Below are positions 1 through 12,000 of a DNA stretch of 64,000 nt, in pieces. Made by a program: the position numbers and the translations under genes. A model generated the notes under the pieces. That model was not told where the DNA came from. It did not search any database and saw only the letters and a list, made by a program, of their open reading frames with translations. The stretch's first letter is position 1. Every line of letters begins with the position of its first letter. This DNA comes from Symbiodinium kawagutii (Eukaryota > Sar > Dinophyceae > Suessiales > Symbiodiniaceae): positions 69,477 to 133,476 of the forward strand of contig VSDK01003885.1 in NCBI GenBank assembly GCA_009767595.1, written 5' to 3'.

Positions 1-21
1 ATCGGACGCCTGCAGGCGCAG
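1..21 (+). CDS. Exon fragment at window edge, helical (IGRLQAQ)
   Basis: Seven codons read IGRLQAQ up to a donor CAG|GTCAGC. The next candidate exon continues in phase 0 with [15 protein letters not shown], and together they form a heptad-like helix typical of a coiled coil. The piece is cut by the window edge and is too short to identify alone. Confidence 0.4.
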
Positions 22-3000
22 GTCAGCGGGTGCTGGAGATTCGGCAGAAAACTTGGGGATCTAGAAGACATTGTTGTCAATCATATATGGCTATGGGTCA
101 ATATTAACTAACCAATAATGGGGTTAAGAACCAACAATAATAAGGCAAAATAATGGTCAATGATGGGGAACCAGGGGTACAGGGTTTTGACCCATAGCCA
201 TATGCATACTTTTGATTCCAGTCATAGCTTTGAATAATCCAAGTAATAGTTATCTATGTAATTTTGATACCAATATTAGCTATAAGTTATCGACAACAAG
301 TAATTATGCTATAATTGAAATTATACCTGTGACAAGCTATCAATAATCCAAGTAATGGTTATCTATGTGATTTTGATAAGTAACAGCTGTGAATAATTAC
401 TTGGATTATTGAGGACTACAGCTGATTATCAATCAGGATATGTGTAAGTAATGACCTGTTATTGATATTGTCCATGAACCGAGCAATAGTCATCAAATTA
501 TTATTACAACGATATCAACAACCTAACACTAATTGTTATCAACGGTAGTTTTCTCCAGTGAGTGTCTATGGATAATCGATTGATCATAGTCATAATTGCG
601 ATAAAGAAACTGAGCGAGAACTAGTAATGATCCATTGTCTACTAATGATGAATTCATAATGAGTGCTATTATCCCTTCTGATAATACTAGGTCAGCGACC
701 TAAGTCGTATCTCACCACCAAAAGTCGTATCATTTCGGCCGTGGCCTTGCGGGAGTGCTCATCCATAGATATCATTTATCTTGATATGCGTTTCGATGTT
801 GGGCTGTGGCCGTTGGGATTTGTTTGTCGTAGGCTTTCGTTTCTCCTTGACAACGCAGACGTGGGCACTCTTCTTGCCTGCGCAGCAGAAAGAGAAAGAG
901 ATAGAAAAAGAAAAAGAGGAAGAGAAAGGGAGAAAAAGAGAGAGAGAGATAGAGCCAGAGCGGGGTAGAGAGAGAGAGAGAGATAGAGCGAAAGAGACGA
1001 GAGACAACGAGGATGTAGCAAGAAAGGGAGAGAACGGGAGGGAGGGGGCAGAAAGAGGGAAATAGAGGGAGAGAAAGAGAGAAGGAGAGAGAAGGCAGAA
1101 GCCCCGGGAGGGCCTCGCGTGGTCTCGCGAAGGCCTCGCAGAGGCCTGTTCAGACAGGCAGCCTTGTTTTCATTTATTGCGCTTGTGCCTGAGACATGAG
1201 AATACTGAGACATGAGAATAGAGATGCGTTGTGGTCATGAGAGTACTGTGGCCAGTAGGATCTAGTACACCGGCAATCTTTTGAATCAAATTTTTACTTT
1301 TCATTTTACAAGCGAACTGCACCTTTGGAACTTTGGCCAAAGAAGTTGATGGATATGTGGAAATCGTACCGTGGCCAGTAGGATTCATCTTAGACATGAT
1401 ATTCTCGAATATTGCTCCGAAGACATGCCCGCAAGGGAACTACACCATTTTACTTATAAAAGCCTGATTTCGCAGAGGCCTCTAAAATCGCGTGGCCATG
1501 GGGGTTCGGTTAAAATGATGTGACTTTCGGAGAGGTGATGTGACTTTCTGTAAACACCGTGGCCATGCAGTGATGTGACTTTCGGGGGAGTGATGTGACT
1601 TAGGGCGGTCGCTTGTACTTGCTAGTAGATAGTGGTTACAATAGTGATGATCTACCAAGTATCCCACCTATTGACAATGCGTTGTGATTGTGATACCACC
1701 GCGAATGAAAACAATTCGCTGACACATATAATGGTAATTGATGGGTCACTGTATCCGGGTTCAGAACAAAGAATACACGCCACTCACATTGAATGGGGTT
1801 AAAGACTATCAAGAAACAACAGCAGTAGCTCAAACACGTCCTGACGATCCGGTGATGATGCCAAGGAAAAGGGGATTCACTACATTCCACGCAAACGTGC
1901 CAAATATAAATTGTTGACTATTGTTGGCGATGCACGCCCCAAATTAATCGGCTATTGTCAACAAGATGTTGGCATAAACCAGACCAATTATGGCATATAC
2001 ACTATTGTTGACTTATTGTGTCTGCTCATGATCAGAGGCGGCCAGCAACCAACGAGAATGTGCCGTTCTCAACGACCCACGACCAGCGACTCAAACAACG
2101 CGCCGAGTAGGTCTCGGCGCTCCAGAAGCGCCTGGCCGCCGTGGAGGCTCCGGGAACGTCAGTGGTGGCTGTGTAGTGCTGGCTGTTCAGTCGCATGGCT
2201 GGGAGGAGTAGCTGGCAGAATTCTGCTTCCCAGTGGCTGATCATGACAGCTTCGGTCATGGCCAAGCTAAGTGTGGCTTGGTCAGCTGGTCGCCACCAGT
2301 TGTGATACAGCGGTTGTTGGTGTTACGAAGGGTTTGCAGCTCGGATTTGTTGATGATAAACTGGCATTTGTCAAAATATCTCCATTTGGCGGTAGCTATG
2401 CAAAGTTATACGACATAGTCTAGCAATGATATGTTCTGTACAGACGGTCAGGATCCATACATTTGGATTTGTCCATAAATGGTGGTGAGTGGTACCTACT
2501 TTGCTTATCATAGCAATCATCATTTGTTGTTAGCTGACTCGCTATGATTACATATTGTAGTTATAGTCATAGTATCTAAATCGACTTCGTTCAGCTGGCT
2601 GTCATTCCAATATCTCTATCATACAACTATCATATGCCATACGTACCCATCATTGCGTACACTAGCTATCTGGCTGGTAGTTTCAAACATTCTTATTTTG
2701 CTCAGTCTTGACTGACAAGGGGTGGTTCAACCACCAACGAGTAGAATGATCATCATTTACCGTTGTGATCCTTACCGGCCAGTATAAACCACTAATTGAC
2801 CACAAATGAACCACAAATGAACCACTCAGAAACCACTAATGAACCACAAATTGACCACGAATTTACGAAGAATTAGCCAAGAATTATCCGCTAGTGAACA
2901 ACAAATCGACCACTAGTGAACCACTGATTAACCATGCTTATAGCCACCAAACCAGCTATGACTCATAACATATCGGGTAACGATCGTTGACTCCCTCTTG

Positions 3001-6000
3001 GATGCGCTGAGCTGCAGGCTCCCAGCAAGCCGGGGGCAAGGAGCCCATTGGGATGCCTGGTTCCCCTCAGGTCTCAAGCATTTCCATAGATTTCAATTCC
3101 TAGTGAGCAGTGGCGCATTCAAGTGGCTGATTTGGATATCATAACATGTTATGCACATATATGGAAACATCATATCATTACATACAATACATGTTTAGAT
3201 ATGCATATACATGAGATGCATGCACATGTACAGTATATATGTATATATTTACATACACATATCTACATTTGGTAACGTATAGATATAAGCAATCAATCAT
3301 AAATTCATTTGCCAGTGACATCTCAGCAGCATTCGCGGTTCTGAAGGTACCGTTCAGCAACCACGGTGATAGATCAAGCAGGGGAAGGTTCACCCAAGGT
3401 TCGACCACCAAGCACAGCAGCTTCGGGGACATGGCTAAGGTTCCTGGTGGATTGTCGAAGTACACCATCGAAACAGTTTTTCTTGGGAGACTGTGGCCCT
3501 TTCGCAATTTTCGAACTGAACCCTGGAGGTGCTCTGAATCCGTGTGCCAGTCAGATTCCCCGGTTGCCGGACCTCCCTTTCGATCACCAGATTTCACACC
3601 CAGCTGTCAGGACATGTGCTGCCCCGTTGGCTCCAGCTGTTTTGATTCCCAGGGGCCCCGCACCTCGTGGCGCCATGCCGGCGGTGAGTCCTAGGGTCAG
3701 TCCCAGCCCTGAGAATTCCCCATTGATCGCAGATGTCGAGCGAGGCCATGGGATGACTTCACCACTGACCCCCGGTTTTTTGGGCCTGGCTAGTGGTGTG
3801 CTCCCCAGGGTTTGCAACCCCCAAGGTGTGCACAGATTTACTTTGGATCTGGGCATGTTGATCGAGAAATCTGAAACTTTGGCTTGGGGAGGCGGTACCT
3901 ATGATTGTATCTATCAATTCAATGATTGATGAAGCGTATGTTTGGCCCTATAGAAACTCTGCACGGGATTATGCGCACATGGTGGAACGTGCAACATTCA
4001 TGCTTGCGCACCACATTGATTCAGAGACCTATTGATATGCATTACCACACTTGCATTCTGTATATCTGTCTATAGGCAGCACATAAGTAATGATAAATAG
4101 ATAGCATGAATATACATATATATATATACATATCATAATTCAATGAATCAATCAAAGCATCCGTCCATCAATCAAGCCATCCATCCATCCATCCATCCAT
4201 CCATCCATCCATCCATCCATCTGTCAGTCATTCAATCAATCAATCCATCCATCAATCAATCAATCAAGCACTACATGTATATATATATATGTACGGTACA
4301 TGTATATACACACACATACACACGCTTCTTGTTGATCATCGGCGCTTTGACTGCAGCGGATTTCTGTTCAGGCCAAAGCGGATTTCTGGAAACGAACGGC
4401 ATCTTGACGGGAAGTGAGAAATTGGTACAACCTGGTTGGCGGGATCTGCTGATTGGTGAGTTAGATGGTTGGTTGGATGGCCGGCGGGTGTGTTGGTTGG
4501 ATGGTTCGTTGGTTCCTTTCTGGGATGATGTTGCCTATCGTTTCGTGATTTTCTGTGAGCCGCCCAGCAAATCGCAACCTACTGAAAGGGATGATAAGTT
4601 TTGGACAGGGATGATAAGTTTTGGACATAGCTCCAGTGGACACTGCAGATCTTCGTTCCAACATGTGAGCACAATGCATAGGACTTGGCTTCACCTGATG
4701 AGTCCAGGTTCACTTGGCATTTATCAAAAGTCTTGACATCGTATGGGCAAACTGACATGTTGGCACTACTCTACAGTCAAGTTGGTCGTTGAGATTCTTG
4801 CACCCATCTGTTTGCTTTTTCAACGGGGTCGCCATTTGGACAACAAATTCGCTAACACGATCGTCATTTAGCCTGGACATGTATTTGTAAACATTCGTTC
4901 AGCATGAGATGACCTACAGCAGTATTAACCAACCGAAACCACCAGTAATCAACGGTCCCCGACATGGGGTTTGCAAGACTTTGTCCATCCAATGTTTCGT
5001 ATTCTCCAAAAGAGATGCAGAATGTTTCCATCAATCAGTTTAAACCACTTGTAGTGATAACCATTTATAGTAATAACCGTTTGTAGTGATTACCATCTAT
5101 AATAGTAACCATTTATAGTGATAACCATCTATAGTAATCAACCAACCGAACCAAGGACTTTCAGCGTCGACGTTGACCGTGAGGTCATCTCTCTACCAAC
5201 TCGACGGGGTATCAAAGAATTGATGCCGCTTGGGGGTTTTCTTGAGCCAATGGGAACCCCCCCAAAGCTATGTTGGTTTATAGTGGTCAACAATGGTTCT
5301 TAACATGGGGATTATAAGCAATCATAGGGGATATACCACCTACAATGGTTGGTTTATTACCGTTTTGTAAAACGTGAACGAACTGGATGATTGGGGGGTC
5401 CCCCATGAGTTGAAAAACATCCATATAGCAACTAACTATCAATTCACCGACAATCTTGCCAGTATCAAATGATTTCCCACCTACAACATCATGATTTCAC
5501 CATGAAGCACTATTAATTAGTGGAGACCACAGGCACAACCACTATGTAAAGTGTTCGAATGGTTGGTTACCCTATCAACGGTCGGTCACCGGATTCGTGA
5601 AGCCCAGTATCACCGAATGACCACATCCCCCTGTGTCGCTCTGAGGTATCCACAAAGGCTGGTTGAGGAAAAAAGTTCAACGCATCTTGGCATGCGGAGT
5701 TCTGGTCACGTTGGCCTGGTATCGCAACGGTATGGGGGACCTTGGATGCTGATTAACCAATGGTCAAATGATGGTTCAACAATGGTTCAACGATGATTAA
5801 ATCATGGCTAGTGGGTTTTGACCAATGATTGAATAGTGGTTGATAAACCATGAGTTCAGTATCAACCAATGGTGACTACAATAGTCAACCATTATTCATG
5901 TCTAGTCAGGGCAATGATTGAGCAGAAATCATACACAGGTACTATTGCACATTTATCTAGCAACCAATGTTCAAACGGATTATTGTTGAGAACACTAGGT

Positions 6001-9000
6001 TCACCAGCAATGTCAAGGCTAGTTATTGATCACGTATGATGCATGCTTTATGAAGAGTTGCCTGCTTGAAACGGTTGGAATGGCCAACTTGAATCACAAT
6101 CATTAATTGTGGTGATTAACAATGTAATATGATCAAAGACCTGGGTGGTCAAGAGCGGTAATCAATGGGTAAAATTAGTCAACAGCCATTAAGCCAATAG
6201 TGGTGGCTGATAATGAATCGAAACCAAGGTTAGCTATTCATTTGGTTGAGGGCAATGATTTGGGAAGGTGCTACATTCTGAACTCACCAGAAACAGGAAA
6301 CCATCTAGCATGAACACTTGCCCCAGAAAAAAAGATCATTTGTCATATGATTTTTGGTGAGCTACCCACAGGCTGTCGTACAGGCTGTCGTGCAGGCTGT
6401 CGTACAGGCACCTCAAACCCATGCTAGTCCTTGAGTGTAACCACTCAATGACGCGTTCCATTCATGTTCATATATAGGTAGTTGAACTCTTGTTGGATCT
6501 TGGTTCTGCCAAACACTAATCCCATGAGATTCACATATAGCTTAGTAATTCAACATTGTTATTTCCTGTTCTCAACCACTATTGGCCTTTATTGACCATT
6601 AGCCATTCATTAGCAATCATCGTTCGATATTCAGCACTGTTAGCCACTATTAACCATTAGCCATTTATTATCTTCCATGCACCACTCATGCGCCATCATT
6701 AGCGGTTGATTATTAACCACTTTTAGCCATGATTAACGATTAGCCGTTCACTATCAATAGCCAAGCCCTAAATATGATCATAGCAGCCACTATCAGTTCA
6801 GAATCAACTATAGTGATTGTCAAACACACCTATTAGCCAACAATCAACCATAGTGATTATCGCCCTAGTAGTTAAGACAAATTCAACCGTAGCAATTATC
6901 AACCACAGTGATCATCAACACTTCATTATCAACCAGGGTCACAGGATTGATATTCACTATCACTATGGCTGACATTGGCTATGGTGACTATCATCAGTGA
7001 TTATCATCCATGTTAGCTTGTCACTATAACATTGTCCACACTATCATATTAGCTATAGTGACTATCATCAGTGATAATCATCAGTGATTATCACAGTAGT
7101 TAACAAACATTCAACCAGTTTCTGATTATCAACCACAGTGATCATCATGGCATCCTAGTGAACTATCCCATGATCATGATAGTGAACTTTCATCATCAAC
7201 CACAGTGATCATCATGGACCACTTTGGTTCCATGACTAATTGTCAGCAGTGATCAGCCACGAGCTATTTGCTTGACCCATCCGCCGCTCCGAGACGCCTT
7301 TGGCCACGAGCAAAATCCCAAGTTCGCGGAGCATGCGGAGCACGCCTTTCGAGGGGCTTGTGTTGCCTGGCTGCCGCCATGAGAGCTTCAAGCAGCCAAA
7401 AAGTGGCAAAATCTATGGGAAAAATGTCGAAAAACCGTGGAAACAACATGAAACACCAGGAATGTTTGTGTGTTTTTTTGAAAATTGGTTCATGTTGGTT
7501 CCATTTTTCTTATTTGGGCATGCCACGGCCATAGCTGACAGACTCTGCAGCAATGAAATCGCACCACAAATTCCCATGTGAAGTGATGCCAAGAGTGCTA
7601 TGGAGAGTCATGACATCCACCGGCACATTCCTAGAAAGACGGTCCCACATTTCTACGGGTCAATTGACCAAAGTGGCGAGGACCCTCAACTGCAATTCAC
7701 CATCACTCACCATCGACCACGACCAGACCATCTCTTACTCTCGATTCCCTAAACATCATTTTTTCGAACATGGATCACATATCATTCATAGTCAACCATC
7801 ACGAACTGCTAAGCATCATTATGCAAGCGTCACTCACCATCACTGACCTTCGACCATTTAGTTAGAGTGGTGTTGTCTTCCAATACTCCGTGCTAAGGCG
7901 CTGGTGTTTTTTGCTATCCCACTGCTGATGCCCAAAGGCACGAGGGGCACAAGGGGAGTAGGGCCGTGACTGCCAGCGCCGCTGTGGTTAGTGGTGCCTT
8001 CATGGCGTAAGTTGGTGAAAGATGGCCAAGTGAAAAAAAGGGGACCCCCCAAAATGGCTAGTTTATTAATATACATGGTTCATATAAATGGCTAGTTCAT
8101 ATCATTTCTGAAAATAGGGAACCCCGTTCCAATGAGCCTCCTTGTTCTCACAAAAGTTCATATTGGATGATTTGGGGGGAGGTCCCCTGTCTTGAGAAAC
8201 CACCACGCGTGGGATCGACCAAGCAGAGGGCCCAGCACCTGGTTGGACCTGGGAACTTGGTTGTTGGCCTCGTGGACCATCACTCAGGTTTTCTACATTC
8301 AGGTTTTTTATATGTATGTAAGAAACCTGAACGACAATTCTTCGGGTTGGGCTAAGAAACACGTTTTCGCGCAGCCTGGTGTGGGTTCACACAGTCGGTG
8401 TGTTGTCGTGCTGGGTTATCACCAACAGTTCTGATGCAGCTCCCAGCGGGTAGATTCCGCTGGGATGCCTCTATCTATCTGATTACTCAGCTACGGTTTG
8501 TTGATGGTGTTGCGCTTTGCCAATCGATTCCTCAAACCAAGCTGGTAATCAGAAATTCACCCCTTCCATGTTTCACCTCATAAGTTGTGTTCTAAGTATG
8601 GTTGATCATGCCATACCGGAAGCAAGCGGTACGCACGAATGTAAATGGTGTTCAGACTCCAACCAACCCGCATTGAGCAAGTCTATGGGTAGAATGTAAT
8701 CAAGGCAATGTCACGCACGATCCACACGAGCCCTTGCGTGCATACCCTGCTTTCTGTGAATCAAAACAACTCAGCAGGATTGTTTCGCGATTGACAAAAC
8801 AATTGGAGCAATCACTACTCGAATGATTTGCATGAATGCGAACCGAGGATTGAGAAACCGTAGCTTCATTCACTGTGGCACCCCCAAGAAAGGTCTAAAA
8901 ACTGCTGGTTGCCCTGAAAGATTGTCTGATGAGCCAGCTATGTATAGATTCATATAATTGTATATATTAATTCATCAATGATCATACTGTAAATATCATA

Positions 9001-12000
9001 AATCACGAATCATGATCATAACCATAAATCATGATGCTATTAATGAACATAAATCATGATGTCACATGGTGGTTTGTCAAAATATGGGACCCCCAATTCA
9101 TCCACTATTAGTCATCTATAGTAAGAAACCAACCAGAACTTTGGGGTACCACCAGCGAACCACATGGCACATCCCCAGCTGCACCTCACCTTCACCTGGT
9201 GATCTCACCCACGCGGCGCGGCAAGCGCTCCAGGAATATTGCCCTTGCGCGACTACCTCATCGAGCTGGGTGTCTACAACAGCTCCTTGACGGCACCCGG
9301 CAGCTGATGGGTAGAGGCTATAGCTTTATAGCAATCACCAGCGATGGGGTCTAGCTGTTCATGGGTCTCCCACGAGTATTGGCTATACCCTACGTCGTAC
9401 CTCATGAACGACTGAACGACAACTAAATAATTACTTTGTTATAGCTATAAATAGAAGATCCGGACAGAAAAGACTCGTTTTTGTTGGCGACAAATCACCG
9501 GCTAATGAGCTGGTAAGATCAAGTGTTCACCAATGATGCGGACTTGCCAGCTATATTTTGGGATATTAGGTACATCCAGGTGCCAAGGTCACCACCAAGC
9601 ACCCAACAATGATCATTTCGAGCGAAACCATCAGACTCTGATCATTGCTGGCTACATACCCTGGTTCGTTCCGCTGGTGAATTGTGGTTGGCGAATTGTG
9701 AGATTTCTGCATCCTTGAAGCATTCATGGGTGTGGCTGATGGAGCAAATTGAGCCAGGTGAAAACTCATCAGTGATGCGAAAAGGTGGAGAAACTCATGG
9801 TATGGTACACTTGCTGGCTAGTGTATTTTGATGTATTATTTTGTCTATGAAGGTCAGTGGTGAATGGTGGTAGGTGATGGTTAATGGCGTCAATAGCACC
9901 TATGACGGTTTATCCTGGTTGATGCACTGGTTAGTAAATCACCGCATATGAGATCACAATAAGCATGTATTTGCTGGGCGCATATCTGACATGTGTTCAT
10001 GAGCACCACGGTGGACCAAGCAGTTGAAGCACCAACGACAACAACAAAAGCTTAGTGATTTGGCCGCTCTCCATGAGATCAGTGGTTCTCCGTGATGCAA
10101 CTCCGTATCAACATGTGGTCTGGGTTATGAGGGGAATCCAGCACAAACCTGTGCCTAGAAAAGGATTTGTTGTCCCACACTCACTGTTGATGTCAGCACT
10201 TTTTGTGCCCCAAAAAACTTGACCATAGAAAATCGGCAGAAGACTTCGCAAAGAAAAATCTGTAGTGTCCCTTCCCCGTTAGAAATCAGCAACTCAACAT
10301 CATCTTCAGCGCATAAAAAACCATGAACTCATCATCAGCTTCAGTCGGCCGCCTCGGAGTTTCCCACTTCACGTGTGGTTTTTTGGGGGGATCTGTGGAT
10401 GGAGGTCAAGTGGAGCCAGCTACCCAGGTGGCGTGTGCCTTTTCATCATTTTCAACCTGGGTTCCAGCTTCGGCAACCTGGCTGAATCCTGAGATTCTGT
10501 TGATATTCCATGATTTCCCTTGGTACATTTTTTCTTGAGCCCTAACAGGGCGGAGGGGTTGTGTGGAAAGCGGTGGGTCTATATATCTCAATTTTTTGTG
10601 GGATATCGGATAGATCACGCAAGCCACTGGTAGGATGAATGAATCACAGGAGCAGTGATGAGAACCTCGAAGTCTGTTTGTCAAGGAAAAGTTTATGTGA
10701 AGATTTCCTGTTGCTGTTGAAGATTTCGAGTCCTCTCTTCTGTTCTCCGGCTTTACCGTAGCATTTTCGTAAATAGGATGAATGAGGGCAGGATGGAATC
10801 CGTTTGCTTTGCCCAGTTTTAGTATGTTATTGACCAACCAGCAACCATTATTGAATGTCATGAACCACCATTAGTAATTACGCTACTTCTGAAATTAAAG
10901 GTCCAGTCCCAAGAAATCCATTCGGTCATGTCTGACTGCAACACTACCCTCTGAAAGCGGACTGCATACCGCGAAGCCGTTCGGAAAATAAGGGGACCTG
11001 GAATCAAATCACCATCAGGTACATTAAACTGTTATCATTTCAATTCTCAGACTGTTCTTGGATGCACGTTGGTATGGTTCAATGGTCTTTTGGCAAGTTT
11101 CACACTGACATGAGCTGACGCATTGATAGAGAGGGAGTATTTTAAGCCACATGACTCGGGAATTCCCTCATGGAAAGGAATGTTGGTTGCCGGCTGGAAG
11201 CCCGGCCAATAATTCAATGACATTTAAACAACATAGGGGACCTGCCAGGGGTTTGTCCTTTGCATTGGATTTATTCCTGACGCCTCAGAACACGTCGCCG
11301 CTCTCGGGGCACCCATGTAACCCGTGGTCGATTCCGTTGTAAGTGGACCTTAGTCGCGCAGCATCCCGAGCACCCATGGCAGAATGTACCCGTCAGCTTG
11401 TGGACCAAGGGCACGGCTGTTCCTATTCAGCTGTTGGGATGTGAGTGACTAGCATTTATGATTGGTCGTGATTCTGAGTGAATGACTATCCTTAGAATTA
11501 CGAATGGCTTGCGATGCTTCGAAGTGGCCATCCTTTGCGAATGGCTTAGGGGCACCTTTGCGATGAGGCCATGCCTTCGACTCCTGTCGCAGCGGTCTGC
11601 AGGGGAACTTGGCTGCGGCCGTTTTGGGCTGGTGCCTTGGCTGGAGCTCAATGACGGGTGTTGAACCAGCACCTGTGGGATGGTAACAAGTGATGGTTCA
11701 TGGCTTTCATTAGTGCTTAATGGAAATGCAAATAGAAATAGAAATAAAAGTAATGAAGCAATGATAGTATTGATATAATGATAATGATCAACATAGTGAT
11801 AGGAAACAATACTGATAATATTAACCATAAAGATAAAAATCAATCATTGCCAACATTTGTACTGACAATTTTGTGATGTACATTGACATGGAGCACGCCC
11901 CCAAGATTGAATTCGTAACCTTTCCAAAATGCACATATTACCACAGTGGGCGAACTTTCGAAGATATGCCAGTCACGGACAACCCCACTACTAACGAAAC

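Larger units (their letters stand above)
22..2110. other. Intron-like AT-rich stretch
   Basis: It holds a family A inverted-repeat element at 84-204 and an AT-rich stretch with repeated AAGTAATAGTTATC-like units at 235-440. A purine microsatellite lies at 884-1095, and a repeated GTGATGTGACTTTC motif (four copies) at 1511-1600. No coding piece is supported. Confidence 0.6.
2158..7293. other. Long intron-like stretch with repeats
   Basis: It holds a balanced-composition block with overlapping open frames at 3239-3929, a CATC microsatellite at 4159-4270, a family B element at 5231-5422 and a 12-bp tandem repeat at 6370-6409. Dispersed AACCATTA / ATCATCAACC-type repeats fill 6540-7250. At least one exon is expected here from phase but was not identified. 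Confidence 0.55.
7380..9233. other. Intron-like stretch with two family B elements
   Basis: It contains family B copies at 8021-8211 and 9064-9167, and ATCATGA-rich repeats at 8960-9060. Open frames around 8100-8430 lie inside the element copy and are not supported as genes. Confidence 0.55.

Noticed and set aside
759..1213. S/L-rich minus frames and E/K/R-rich plus frames
   Set aside because: They are translations of the GAGA purine tract; all frames are open there because stop codons are rare in the repeat.
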